Shown in pieces: positions 26,947 to 34,901 of a stretch of 64,000 bases of DNA. How positions within the stretch are numbered: the first letter of the stretch is position 1; every line of letters starts with the position of its first letter. The stretch is taken from positions 30,974-94,973 of the forward strand of contig CALWHV010000003.1 of NCBI GenBank assembly GCA_944380545.1, given 5' to 3'. The stretch is from an uncultured Eubacterium sp. (GTDB lineage: Bacteria > Bacillota > Clostridia > Oscillospirales > Acutalibacteraceae). A program made the translations under genes and the position numbers. The notes beneath the pieces are model-generated. The model was given only the letters and a program-made list of their open reading frames with translations, did no database searches and had not been told where the DNA came from.

Positions 26947-26969
26947 GTAAAATCTATGCGGCTTAACTG

Positions 26970-26997
26970 TTGACAAATATGAAAAATGGATTATAAT
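26970..26997 (+). promoter_or_regulatory. Promoter of htpG
   Basis: TTGACA (26970-26975), 16-base spacer, TATAAT (26992-26997). The predicted start of transcription falls at the left edge of the CIRCE operator. Confidence 0.9.
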
Positions 26998-27002
26998 AGT
27001 AA

Positions 27003-27029
27003 TTAGCACTCAAGATAGAAGAGTGCTAA
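27003..27029 (+). promoter_or_regulatory. CIRCE operator (HrcA binding site)
   Basis: TTAGCACTC at 27003-27011, nine-base spacer, GAGTGCTAA at 27021-27029. This is an exact match to the CIRCE inverted repeat bound by the heat-shock repressor HrcA. It covers the predicted transcription start of htpG. Confidence 0.97.
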
Positions 27030-27053
27030 TAAGCTTAAAGCAGGGTGATTTTA

Positions 27054-28940
27054 ATGAGAAAAAAGCAGTTTAAAGCAGAATCAAAAAAGCTCCTTGATAT
27101 GATGATAAATTCCATCTACACAAATAAGGAGATCTTTATTCGCGAGCTTATCTCAAACGCTTCCGATGCGATAGACAAGCTCTATTTCAAATCACTTACA
27201 GACACCTCCGTCGGTATGAATAAGGACGATTTTGAAATATTCATCAGCGCGGATAAGGATGCGCGCACGCTCACCATTTCCGATAACGGCATTGGTATGA
27301 CCGCCGAAGAGCTCGAATCAAACCTCGGCACCATCGCAAAGTCCGGCTCGCTTAATTTCAAGCAGGAAAATGAGGACGCGCAGGAAAGCGATATAGAGGT
27401 CATCGGCCAGTTCGGCGTCGGCTTTTATTCCTCCTTTATGGTGGCCAAAAAGGTTGAGGTCGTATCAAAGGCTTACGGCGAGGATACGGCTCATAAATGG
27501 GTGTCCGAGGGTGCTGACGGCTACACGATAGAGGAGTGCGAAAAGGACGCCGCCGGCACCGTTATCACGCTTTATATGAAGGATGATACGGAAAACGAGG
27601 ACTATTCGCATTTCCTTGAGCAGTACACGATTGACGAGCTTATTAAGAAATACAGCGATTATATCCGCTATCCCATAAAAATGGAAGAAACTCATTCCGT
27701 GCCTGACCCCGATAAAGAGGGTGAATATAAGGAGGAGACAGCCGTTGAGGTGCTCAATTCAATGGTGCCTCTGTGGCGCAAAAACAAAAACGAGATAACT
27801 TCCGAGGAATATTCGGAGTATTACAAAAATAAGTTCTTTGACTATCACGACCCGCTTCATGTTATTCACTTCAAGTCGGAGGGTACGGCAACCTTTGATT
27901 CGCTTATATATATCCCCTCGGCTACTCCGATGGATTATTATTCCAAGGATTACGAAAAGGGTCTTGCGCTTTACACAAACGGCGTTATGATAATGGAAAA
28001 ATGCGGCGATCTTGTGCCTGATTATTTCAGCTTTGTAAAGGGAATCGTTGATTCGGCGGATTTGAGCCTCAACATCAGCCGTGAAACACTCCAGCAGGAT
28101 CACCAGGTAAAGATTATCGCGCGCGCCATTGACAAAAAGATAAAATCAGAGCTTAAAAAGCTGCTTTCAAAAGACCGCGAAAAGTACGAAAAATTCTTCG
28201 ATGTGTTCGGCGTTCAGCTCAAGTGGGGCGTTTATGCCGATTACGGCGCCGAAAAGGACGGGCTCAAGGATCTGCTGCTGTTCAAGACCGTTAACACCGG
28301 CAAGTATCAAACGCTTAAGGAATATATTGATTCAATGCCGCAGGGGCAGGAAAAGATCTATTACGCCTGCGGCGAGTCGCCGGAAAAGATAGCGCTTCTC
28401 CCGCAAACGGAGGCCGTTAAGCAAAAGGGCTTTGATGTGCTTTGCTTTACCGATGATGTTGACGAATTTGCCGTTTCCGTGCTTATGGAGTACGAGGGCA
28501 AGCATTTTGCCAATATCTGCAAGGACGATCTCGGCATCGCCTCCGATGAGGAGAAGAAGGCGCTTGATGAAAAAAATGAGAGCGCAAAGGATATGCTTTC
28601 CGAAATGAAGAATATCCTCGGCGAGGATGTAACAGCCGTCAAGCTTTCAGATTCCCTTGGAGCTCACGCCGTCTGCCTTTCAAGCGAGGGCTATGTTTCT
28701 CTTGATATGGCAAAGGTTCTCAGCCGTATGCCGGGCGGCTCAAACGCGGTGAAGGCGCAGCTCGTGCTTGAGATAAATTCCTCGCATCCAATAACGGAAA
28801 AGCTGTTCGGGCTTTTTGCAGAGGACAGGGAAAAATTCTCAAAATACGCTCATATCCTATATAACGAAGCGCGCCTTGTAAGCGGGCTTGATATAGAAAA
28901 CCCAACGGAATTTGCCGATATGGTGTCCGAGCTGCTCTAA
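27054..28940 (+). CDS. htpG: Molecular chaperone HtpG (Hsp90)
   Basis: A 628-residue bacterial Hsp90. The GHKL ATPase domain shows SNASDAIDKLYF, ISDNGIGMTAEEL and GQFGVGFYSSFMVA. The middle domain has LNISRETLQQD, and the C-terminal dimerisation domain is complete. The ATG at 27054 follows AGGGTG; an upstream in-frame GTG is less likely. HtpG folds client proteins under stress in the cytosol. The CIRCE element in front puts it in the HrcA regulon, unlike B. subtilis htpG, which is not HrcA-controlled. A strong terminator follows. Confidence 0.97.
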   Translation: MRKKQFKAESKKLLDMMINSIYTNKEIFIRELISNASDAIDKLYFKSLTDTSVGMNKDDFEIFISADKDARTLTISDNGIGMTAEELESNLGTIAKSGSLNFKQENEDAQESDIEVIGQFGVGFYSSFMVAKKVEVVSKAYGEDTAHKWVSEGADGYTIEECEKDAAGTVITLYMKDDTENEDYSHFLEQYTIDELIKKYSDYIRYPIKMEETHSVPDPDKEGEYKEETAVEVLNSMVPLWRKNKNEITSEEYSEYYKNKFFDYHDPLHVIHFKSEGTATFDSLIYIPSATPMDYYSKDYEKGLALYTNGVMIMEKCGDLVPDYFSFVKGIVDSADLSLNISRETLQQDHQVKIIARAIDKKIKSELKKLLSKDREKYEKFFDVFGVQLKWGVYADYGAEKDGLKDLLLFKTVNTGKYQTLKEYIDSMPQGQEKIYYACGESPEKIALLPQTEAVKQKGFDVLCFTDDVDEFAVSVLMEYEGKHFANICKDDLGIASDEEKKALDEKNESAKDMLSEMKNILGEDVTAVKLSDSLGAHAVCLSSEGYVSLDMAKVLSRMPGGSNAVKAQLVLEINSSHPITEKLFGLFAEDREKFSKYAHILYNEARLVSGLDIENPTEFADMVSELL

Positions 28941-28955
28941 AAGCGTGCAAAATAT

Positions 28956-28985
28956 ATCCCCGTGCCGTTGCACGGGGATTTTTTA
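28956..28985 (+). terminator. Terminator of htpG
   Basis: ATCCCCGTGC and GCACGGGGAT pair perfectly around CGTT, followed by a run of T. Confidence 0.92.
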
Positions 28986-29044
28986 GTGCCTGTTGTATAA
29001 AAAATGCCCTTCATATTTGTGCATTTTGACAGCGCCGATTGTGC

Positions 29045-29050
29045 TATAAT
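29045..29050 (+). promoter_or_regulatory. Extended -10 promoter of the cytidylate-kinase-like gene
   Basis: TATAAT preceded by TGC gives an extended -10. The nearby TTGACA (29027-29032) is only 13 bases away, too close to act with it as a normal -35. Confidence 0.5.
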
Positions 29051-29101
29051 AAAATCGGCAAAGGTCTGTCCTTTGAGCATATTTTGACCGGAGGGATATT
29101 T

Positions 29102-29722
29102 ATGAAGTATAATGTTATCACAATAAGCCGTGAATTCGGCAGCGGCGGCAGATATATCGGCGAGGAGCTTGCAAAAAAGCTCGGCTGGGATTATTACGAT
29201 AAAGAGATCATAACCAAGGTTGCCGAAAAAACGGGCTTTGCCGAGGAATTTGTTGAGGAGGCGGGCGAGCATTCGCCGTTTCGCAGCATTTTTTCCTACG
29301 GCTTCGTCAGCCGCGACGGCTCCGGCTCCTCGCTTGAGGACTATGTTTATTCCGCTCAGCGCAAGATAATCCTTGAGCTTGCCGATAAAGGCCCGTGCAT
29401 CATCGTGGGCAGATGCGCCGATTATATTTTGCAGGACCGCAAGGATTGCCTGAATGTCTTTATCCACGGCGATGAGGAGAGCAAGCTCCAGCGCATTATG
29501 AAATATAAAAACACCGATATCCGCCAGGCAAAGAAGCTTATGAAGGATATCGACAAGCGCCGCCGCATCAACTATAATTATTATACCGACCGCCAGTGGG
29601 GCAGCGCGCAGAATTTTGATATCTCGCTCAACAGCACATCGCTCGGTACGGATAACTGCGTCAAGATTATTTACGACACGGTTGAAAATCTTGATTGGTT
29701 CGTCGGCGAAGGCTCAAAATAA
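29102..29722 (+). CDS. Cytidylate kinase-like family protein
   Basis: A 206-residue P-loop protein of the cytidylate-kinase-like family (PF13189). It begins MKYNVITISREFGSGGRYIG, in which the P-loop is the variant SREFGSGG, and continues with a predicted NMP-kinase fold including IIVGRCADYIL and HIHGDEESKLQRI-like segments. Members are common in Clostridia and distinct from the essential Cmk; their substrate has not been generally shown. GGAGGG precedes the ATG. It is monocistronic with its own promoter. Confidence 0.82.
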   Translation: MKYNVITISREFGSGGRYIGEELAKKLGWDYYDKEIITKVAEKTGFAEEFVEEAGEHSPFRSIFSYGFVSRDGSGSSLEDYVYSAQRKIILELADKGPCIIVGRCADYILQDRKDCLNVFIHGDEESKLQRIMKYKNTDIRQAKKLMKDIDKRRRINYNYYTDRQWGSAQNFDISLNSTSLGTDNCVKIIYDTVENLDWFVGEGSK

Positions 29723-29724
29723 TG

Positions 29725-29753
29725 TTGAATGCCCGCCGAAATTATGTTATATT
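29725..29753 (+). promoter_or_regulatory. Promoter of a short structured transcript
   Basis: TTGAAT (29725-29730), 17-base spacer, TATATT (29748-29753). It drives the short unit that ends in the terminator at 29885-29916. Confidence 0.6.
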
Positions 29754-29774
29754 GCCTTTAAAGAGGTAATTTTT

Positions 29775-29867
29775 ATGCTTTATTTTGCTGCATTAAATCT
29801 TAAAAACGCACCGAAGCCCATGCATCCCGTATGGGCTTGTTCGCCGTGCGTTCATCGTGATTTTTAG
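29775..29867 (+). CDS. Short ORF (30 codons) in a structured transcript
   Basis: ATG with AAGAGGT upstream opens a 30-residue frame (MLYFAALNLKNAPKP at the start, with two cysteines in CSPC near the end). The second half of the frame folds as a nested hairpin: AACGCAC (outer left arm) with GTGCGTT, and AAGCCCAT with ATGGGCTT inside. A promoter in front and a terminator behind make a compact unit of about 160 bases. It could be a small protein, a leader peptide, or a small RNA with a fortuitous frame. No similarity is recognised. Confidence 0.4.
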   Translation: MLYFAALNLKNAPKPMHPVWACSPCVHRDF

Positions 29868-29884
29868 CTTGTAAAAGCTGCTTT

Positions 29885-29916
29885 GCCGGTGAGCGTTTCC
29901 GTTCACCGGCATTTTT
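29885..29916 (+). terminator. Terminator of the short structured transcript
   Basis: GCCGGTGA and TCACCGGC pair perfectly with a 10-base loop, followed by ATTTTTGT. Confidence 0.85.
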
Positions 29917-29957
29917 GTATTTTTCTATAAAATATTATTTTATAAGGAGAGGATAAA

Positions 29958-30485
29958 ATGTACAGAGTTATAAGACCGAAAGAACCTTTAATAGAAACCG
30001 AAAGGCTTGTTCTGCGCCCCTTGACGGTCGCCGATGCGCAGGCTGTTTTTGAATGGGGATCAGACCCGCGCGTAAATAGATTTATGGCTTATCCGCTTGC
30101 CGCGGATGTGGAAACGGAAAGGCAGTGGATAGCCTCAAACGATGAAGAGTGGGCGTGGGGCATCTGCCTTAAAAGCAGCGGGCAGCTCATAGGCACGGGT
30201 GCTGTCAAGCCGTCGGCAGATGAGGCGGGCTATTGGGAGATGGGCTATAATATCCGCTATGACTGCTGGGGCAACGGCTATACAACCGAGGCTATGAAGG
30301 CTATATTGAATTTTGCACGCGAAGAGCTTTCGGTCAAAAAGATATGCTCTAAGCACGCCGTTGATAATCCAGCCTCCGGCAGGGTTATGGAAAAATGCGG
30401 GCTTAGCTTCAAAAATTACTGCGAATATTCAAAGCTTGACGGCAGCGAAACCTTCAAGGCAAAGCTTTATACGCTTGAGCTTTAA
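29958..30485 (+). CDS. GNAT-family N-acetyltransferase (RimJ/RimL type)
   Basis: A 175-residue acetyltransferase. It begins with IETERLVLRPLTVADAQAVFEW, the signature of the RimJ/RimL/Acetyltransf_3 group that acetylates protein N termini or small amines. A central IGTGAVKP strand and an acetyl-CoA-binding region around YDCWGNGYTTEAMKAILNFA (R/Q-x-x-G-x-G/A variant) follow, then NPASGRVMEKCGL, which is conserved in the group. AAGGAGAGG lies upstream of ATG. Substrate is unknown. The P-loop gene follows 50 bases later. Confidence 0.88.
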   Translation: MYRVIRPKEPLIETERLVLRPLTVADAQAVFEWGSDPRVNRFMAYPLAADVETERQWIASNDEEWAWGICLKSSGQLIGTGAVKPSADEAGYWEMGYNIRYDCWGNGYTTEAMKAILNFAREELSVKKICSKHAVDNPASGRVMEKCGLSFKNYCEYSKLDGSETFKAKLYTLEL

Positions 30486-30535
30486 CGGATTATCATTTAT
30501 ATTTGACTTGTGTCTCAGTCAGAAAGGCTTTTACT

Positions 30536-31015
30536 ATGAAAATAGCAGTTATGGGCTACAGCGGAAGCGGAAAATCCACTCTGGCAAAGCAGCTTGCAGG
30601 GCATTACGGCATACCTCTTCTTTATCTTGACACAGTCAATTTCAGTGAAAACTGGCAGCTCAGAGATAGGGAAGCGTGCAAAAGAATGGTCGCGGAATTC
30701 ATGCAAAACGAAAGCTGGGTCATAGACGGGAATTACGGCGAGTTTTATCAGCAGGAACGCCTCAGCCAGGCTGATAGGATCATCATTCTCTGCTTTAACC
30801 GCTTCGTTTGCATGAAACAGGCATTCAGACGCAATGTTGAATACAAAGGACGAGTGAGGGAGAGCATTTCAAAAGGCTGCGTTGAAAAAATCGATCCTGA
30901 ATTTTTCCTTTGGCTTGTTTACAAGCAGTATTCAAAAGCGCGCAAAGAAAAATTTGCGTCGATCAAAGCAAAATATCCCGATAAGACCTATCTGTTCCGT
31001 TCAAGAAAAGAGTAA
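30536..31015 (+). CDS. P-loop NTPase, FlaR/adenylate-kinase-like
   Basis: A 159-residue small kinase-like protein. Walker A is GYSGSGKSTLAKQL (residues 7-20). LLYLDTVNFSENW and VIDGNYGEFYQQER match the family often annotated as topology modulation protein FlaR, in which WxxDGNY is characteristic. RIIILCFNRF forms the next strand. The ATG at 30536 has AGAAAGG in front; the upstream extension in frame lacks a ribosome site. Substrate and role are unknown. A bidirectional terminator follows. Confidence 0.82.
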   Translation: MKIAVMGYSGSGKSTLAKQLAGHYGIPLLYLDTVNFSENWQLRDREACKRMVAEFMQNESWVIDGNYGEFYQQERLSQADRIIILCFNRFVCMKQAFRRNVEYKGRVRESISKGCVEKIDPEFFLWLVYKQYSKARKEKFASIKAKYPDKTYLFRSRKE

Positions 31016-31048
31016 ACCGCTTTCTGGAAACGCTCTGATAGGCAAAAC

Positions 31049-31076
31049 AAAAAGGCGGAACACTCCGCCTTTTATT
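31049..31076. terminator. Bidirectional terminator
   Basis: AAAAGGCGGA and TCCGCCTTTT pair around ACAC between two convergent genes, with T-rich sequence on both strands. Confidence 0.88.
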
Positions 31077-31087
31077 TTGTTCGGATA

Positions 31088-31507
31088 TTAAAACCACACT
31101 GCTTTTTCCTCTCTGAACTGCGGGGTTTCGCCGTTTTTATACGGATCATAGTTTTTTATGTTGCAGCCGTATTCTTTTAAAAAGCATACCTTGTTATCGT
31201 CAGACCATTTTATCAGTGATATGCCGTCAAATTCTTCGGTAGCTCCGTTCTTCATCGTGTTTTTAAAATACCATTCCACAACGGTTTGATCCTCTCTGTG
31301 AAAGAATTGTTTTATCTCCCATTTTAGGACTCTGCCGCGTGTGTTCCACTCTTTAAACCAGTGGCGGACAGCCTTTAGGCTTTCATATTTTGGTCCCCAG
31401 CTTTCGATGTAGGTCACATTTTCAGTGAAAATTTCCTCCATGCCGGAACAGTCCTGCCCAAGCCACATATCAAACCATCGTCTGATGATTGTTTCTCTTT
31501 CGGTCAT
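31088..31507 (-). CDS. SnoaL-like / NTF2-like family protein
   Basis: A 139-residue protein of the cone-shaped NTF2-like fold. It has RRWFDMWLGQDCSGMEEIFTENV at the start and the aromatic strand pattern VVEWYFKNTMKNG, as in SnoaL-like polyketide-cyclase/isomerase relatives. Most such proteins have unknown ligands. ATG 31507 follows GAGGAAG; an ATG four codons earlier overlaps the upstream stop as ATGA and is an alternative. It is the last gene of an AT-rich minus-strand trio. Confidence 0.75.
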   Translation of the reverse strand: MTERETIIRRWFDMWLGQDCSGMEEIFTENVTYIESWGPKYESLKAVRHWFKEWNTRGRVLKWEIKQFFHREDQTVVEWYFKNTMKNGATEEFDGISLIKWSDDNKVCFLKEYGCNIKNYDPYKNGETPQFREEKAVWF

Positions 31508-31515
31508 AATCTTCC

Positions 31516-32157
31516 TCATAAATATTTTAATAATTCGGTTAAATTGTTTACAGTTATATCGGCTTTATATTCTTCAGATACTGGTGCCTGATATGCGCCG
31601 AAGCCCTGTTTTACATGAATCGTTTTCATACCAAGCTGTTTTGCAGGAAAAATGTCATTATCAAGTCTGTCACCTATCATAACGGAATTTCCGGCAGAAC
31701 AGCAAGCTCTTTTCAGAGCCAGTTTGAAGATTTTTATATCGGGTTTTGCAATGCCTAACTCTGCCGAAGATATACATAGATCAATGTAATCGTTCAGACC
31801 AAAATTTTTCAGCCGTCCCTGCGCTCCGGCAGACTGATTTGCGATAATCCCTATTGAATATTTATTATTCAGTTCTTTTAACACCTTTTCAGCATCGTTA
31901 AACGGAAATTCAAGTTCTTTAGGATATGGCGTTTTTTCTTTTATTCCGAGGGATTCCATTGCACCGTAAAACTGCTGACGGTATTCTGAAGATGCTCTGC
32001 ATATTTCGTTATATACCTGCTCATATGTAAAAAGTTTACCGTAATTCTCTTGCTGATATGTAATGCAGTCATTTATTCTTTTTCTGTGAGCATTGTCCTC
32101 GTTAATAAGTGTATATCCGAGATCGAAAAAGAGCCATTCTATATTTTCAAGATCCAT
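31516..32157 (-). CDS. HAD-family hydrolase with altered motif I
   Basis: A 213-residue HAD-superfamily protein. Motif I is FFDLGYTLI: the nucleophile Asp is present, but the second Asp of DxDxT is Gly. Motif II is IIANQS, and motifs III/IV are KPDIKIFKLAL and MIGDRLDNDI. A helical cap lies between motifs I and II. The fold is intact. The motif I change is seen in some HAD groups and may alter the phosphatase mechanism. AGAGG precedes the ATG. The base composition is distinctly AT-rich compared with the flanking genes. Confidence 0.85.
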   Translation of the reverse strand: MDLENIEWLFFDLGYTLINEDNAHRKRINDCITYQQENYGKLFTYEQVYNEICRASSEYRQQFYGAMESLGIKEKTPYPKELEFPFNDAEKVLKELNNKYSIGIIANQSAGAQGRLKNFGLNDYIDLCISSAELGIAKPDIKIFKLALKRACCSAGNSVMIGDRLDNDIFPAKQLGMKTIHVKQGFGAYQAPVSEEYKADITVNNLTELLKYL

Positions 32158-32186
32158 ATTATAATCCTCTTTTTAGTGGTGACTTT

Positions 32187-32702
32187 TTATAATAAATCTA
32201 TATCAATTTTATATTCTCCGTCGATAAGCACATACGGCAGGGCGTACTTTTTCACTTCTTCAAGGTTATGCAGGTTTTCTTTTATCAGTTCTTCTTTGCA
32301 CAGAGCGGAATCATCTACTCTCTTTTCTATTGCGTTTGCGTTGCTTTTTATCAGGTCGAAATGATTTTTAATATAGTTCTCGGTCATTATCAGGCATATA
32401 TATTTTATGTTTTTCAAATATTCGTCTGTAAAGCTCTTTTTCCAGTCAAACGGAATGTAACAGCCTTCAATAATAAGATTCTGTTTATTCTCTATTGCCG
32501 TTTTGATCATTTGAGAGGCAATGCTCCAAAGATAAGGCGTAAGCTCATCGTCGTCAAGCGGCGTGAGCTCGGTATTGCCGCTTCTTATCAGCCCCATTTT
32601 CAGATGGTCGAGCGATAAGTACGGATATTTATATCTTTCAAGCAGCCTTTGAGCCAGAAGCGTTTTTCCCGTGTGAGTAGCGCCTGCAATCAGTATTATC
32701 AT
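32187..32702 (-). CDS. P-loop kinase-like protein (2-phosphoglycerate-kinase/AAA-like)
   Basis: A 171-residue P-loop protein beginning MIILIAGATHTGKTLLAQRLL (Walker A GATHTGKT at residues 7-14). YLSLDHLKMGLIRSG follows, then LIIEGCYIPFDWKKSF, a layout seen in small-molecule kinases related to shikimate and 2-phosphoglycerate kinases. ATG 32702 has GGAGGTG six bases upstream; the longer frame lacks a site. It is first in an AT-rich operon with the HAD protein and the SnoaL-like protein. A phosphorylation/dephosphorylation cycle for a small metabolite is a tempting but unproven reading. Confidence 0.78.
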   Translation of the reverse strand: MIILIAGATHTGKTLLAQRLLERYKYPYLSLDHLKMGLIRSGNTELTPLDDDELTPYLWSIASQMIKTAIENKQNLIIEGCYIPFDWKKSFTDEYLKNIKYICLIMTENYIKNHFDLIKSNANAIEKRVDDSALCKEELIKENLHNLEEVKKYALPYVLIDGEYKIDIDLL

Positions 32703-32721
32703 AACGCGCACCTCCGATATG

Positions 32722-32750
32722 ATTTTAACATATTTTCCATATTTCTTCAA
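32722..32750 (-). promoter_or_regulatory. Promoter of the kinase-HAD-SnoaL trio
   Basis: On the minus strand, TTGAAG (32745-32750) and TAAAAT (32722-32727) are 17 bases apart. Confidence 0.6.
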
Positions 32751-32756
32751 ATGGTA

Positions 32757-32784
32757 TTGACTTTTTCTTCAGTGGTTGTATACT
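32757..32784 (+). promoter_or_regulatory. Promoter of the MATE-YhhN pair
   Basis: TTGACT (32757-32762), 16-base spacer, TATACT (32779-32784). Back to back with the divergent promoter of the trio. Confidence 0.7.
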
Positions 32785-32806
32785 GATTGAAACGGAGGTA
32801 AGCTGT

Positions 32807-34180
32807 ATGAAAAATGACCTTCTCAAGGGCAGTCCGGTAAGGTCCGTGGTCCTTTTTGCTCTGCCCATTATGCTCAGCTCTCTTTTGCAGTATTCCTATA
32901 ATTTTGTGGATAACATAATCGTCGGCAGGTATGTCGGCACTCAGGCGCTCGCCGCAGTCGGCAATATCGGCGCCATAAACAGCTTTATAATCGGAGCTGC
33001 GCTCGGCCTCACAAGCGGCTTCACCATTCCCGTTGCGCAGCGCTTCGGCGCGCGTGATATGAAGGCTATGAACCGCTACGCAGGCAACAGCATTGCGCTT
33101 TCACTCATCATCGGCATAGCCATTATGATTATAGCGCATATAGTTTCAGACCCGATCCTGCGCCTTATCAACACGCCGGATGATATCATAGAGCTTTCGG
33201 CGGCGTACATAAATATCCTTTATTTCGGCGTGCCTATCCAGATGCTGTTCAATAATTTCACAGGCATCGCCCGTGCCCTCGGAGACAGTAAGCGCCCCCT
33301 GTATTTCCTTATAGTCAGCGTAATAGTCAACCTCTTTCTCGATATACTTCTTGTCAAGAATTTTCAGATGGGCGTAGAGGGCGCGGCAATAGCAACGGTC
33401 TTTTCGTATTTCGTTGCGGCGCTCTTTGCCGGCATATTCGTGCTTAAAAAAGAAAAGGAGCTCAATGTCACTAAAAATGATCTTGTTCCCGATGTAAAAA
33501 TCGGCTGGGAGCAGCTTAAGCTCGGAATACCCGTATCCCTTCAGTTCACCATAACCTCCATCGGCTCTATGGTGCTTCAAAGCGCGATAAACGGCTTCGG
33601 CTCGTCCGCCATCGCGGCGATAACCGCTGCCGGCAGGGTAGAGCAGATTATGAATATCCCGATGAGCAACCTCGGCGTGAGCAACGCCACCTTCGTTTCT
33701 CAAAACTACGGCGCAAAGCAGTATGAAAGAATACTTAAATCGGTCAAGAATATATTCTTTCTTGATGTCGCCATATCTGTCGCCTGCAGCGCCGTGCTTA
33801 TCCTTGCCGGTCCGTCCGTAGTCAAGCTCTTTATCGACGAGCCCGACCCACAGATATTTTCATACGCCAATCAGTATCTTTACACGATCGGCGGCTGCTA
33901 TGTGTTCGTCTCAATACTCTTCGTTTTCCGAAACACGCTTCAGGGTCTCGGCGCAACCTATGCAAACGCCATAGCCGGGGCAGGGGAGCTTGTCGGCAGA
34001 TTCCTTGTTGCTTTCCTGCTTACGCCGGTTTTCGGCTTTGCCGCGGTCTGCTTTGCCGGTCCCTGCGCTTGGGTACTTGCAGACATACCCCTTGTTGTGA
34101 TATACTTAAGAAAAAGAAAGGCTTTTAAAGCTTTAATTAAATCACAGGAGGGTGTTATGCCATGCCGTACTATTACTTGA
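32807..34180 (+). CDS. MATE family efflux transporter
   Basis: A 457-residue, 12-helix multidrug and toxin extrusion protein of the DinF/MepA-like MATE branch, exporting organic cations with Na+ or H+. It begins LLKGSPVRSVVLFALPIMLSS and shows YNFVDNIIVGRYVGTQALAAVG and GIARALGDSKRPLYFLI, both typical of MATE helices 1-2 and 4-5. The second half repeats the pattern (VSNATFVSQNYGAKQYERILK). GGAGG precedes the ATG. The last 19 bases overlap the YhhN gene. Confidence 0.93.
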   Translation: MKNDLLKGSPVRSVVLFALPIMLSSLLQYSYNFVDNIIVGRYVGTQALAAVGNIGAINSFIIGAALGLTSGFTIPVAQRFGARDMKAMNRYAGNSIALSLIIGIAIMIIAHIVSDPILRLINTPDDIIELSAAYINILYFGVPIQMLFNNFTGIARALGDSKRPLYFLIVSVIVNLFLDILLVKNFQMGVEGAAIATVFSYFVAALFAGIFVLKKEKELNVTKNDLVPDVKIGWEQLKLGIPVSLQFTITSIGSMVLQSAINGFGSSAIAAITAAGRVEQIMNIPMSNLGVSNATFVSQNYGAKQYERILKSVKNIFFLDVAISVACSAVLILAGPSVVKLFIDEPDPQIFSYANQYLYTIGGCYVFVSILFVFRNTLQGLGATYANAIAGAGELVGRFLVAFLLTPVFGFAAVCFAGPCAWVLADIPLVVIYLRKRKAFKALIKSQEGVMPCRTIT

Positions 34181-34857
34181 CCTTGTCGGCAGGTCTGATT
34201 GTTTCCGTCGTTTTCCTGTTCTTCAGGGCAAAGGGCGCGAATATCAAAAATCTTTTCTTCAAGATAGCTTCAAGCCTTTGCTATCTGCTCACGATGTGCT
34301 TTGCGTTCAACGCAAATCCGCACAACTATCCCGCTTACGGCTCTTTGCTTATTATGGGCGGTATTTTGGGGCTCTGCGGCGATATAGCTCTTGATTTGAA
34401 ATATATCTACCCGCAGGACGCCAATTCGTATTTAAAAGCGGGCTTCCTTTTCTTCCTTGTAGGCCATATCTTTTATTCCGGCGCCGTCATCTATCACAAT
34501 TCATTTAAGTGGTGGTGGGTGCTCATCTGCGTCGCAATCGCCGTAGCAATCGCCTGCACAACCGTTTTCACGGCAAATATGATGAAGGTGCATTACGGAA
34601 AATACAGACCCGTTGTGCTCGCCTATGTCATTTTCCTGACCCTGACCACGGTCGTTTCGATTTTTGCGGCTTTCGTAACCAAGGAAAAATCTATGATAGT
34701 TATGGCTGCGGGCTCCGTGCTGTTCCTGCTTTCGGATGTTGTGCTCAATTTCACTTATTTCAGCCGCGGCTGGGATAAGCCGTTTCACCTGTTCATAAAT
34801 CATTTCCTTTATTACGCCGGCCAGTATCTGATCGCAGCGTCAATAATATTTATCTGA
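34162..34857 (+). CDS. YhhN family lysoplasmalogenase-like membrane protein
   Basis: A 231-residue protein with about eight hydrophobic helices. It includes GDIALDL in the first half and FLLSDVVLNFTYF in the second, the two Asp-containing motifs of the YhhN/TMEM86 family. Animal TMEM86 proteins hydrolyse the vinyl-ether bond of lysoplasmalogens, and plasmalogens are common in anaerobic Clostridia, so such a role is plausible here. ATG 34162 is nine bases after GGAGGG. It overlaps the MATE gene and shares its promoter; a bidirectional terminator follows. Confidence 0.82.
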   Translation: MPYYYLTLSAGLIVSVVFLFFRAKGANIKNLFFKIASSLCYLLTMCFAFNANPHNYPAYGSLLIMGGILGLCGDIALDLKYIYPQDANSYLKAGFLFFLVGHIFYSGAVIYHNSFKWWWVLICVAIAVAIACTTVFTANMMKVHYGKYRPVVLAYVIFLTLTTVVSIFAAFVTKEKSMIVMAAGSVLFLLSDVVLNFTYFSRGWDKPFHLFINHFLYYAGQYLIAASIIFI

Positions 34858-34863
34858 ATATAT

Positions 34864-34901
34864 AAAAAGATCCCGCGTCGCTCAGGACGCGGGATCTTTT
34901 T
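34864..34901. terminator. Bidirectional terminator between YhhN and the ABC permease
   Basis: Perfect 16-base arms AAAAAGATCCCGCGTC and GACGCGGGATCTTTTT around a 6-base loop. It reaches into the stop codon of the convergent permease gene. Confidence 0.92.
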
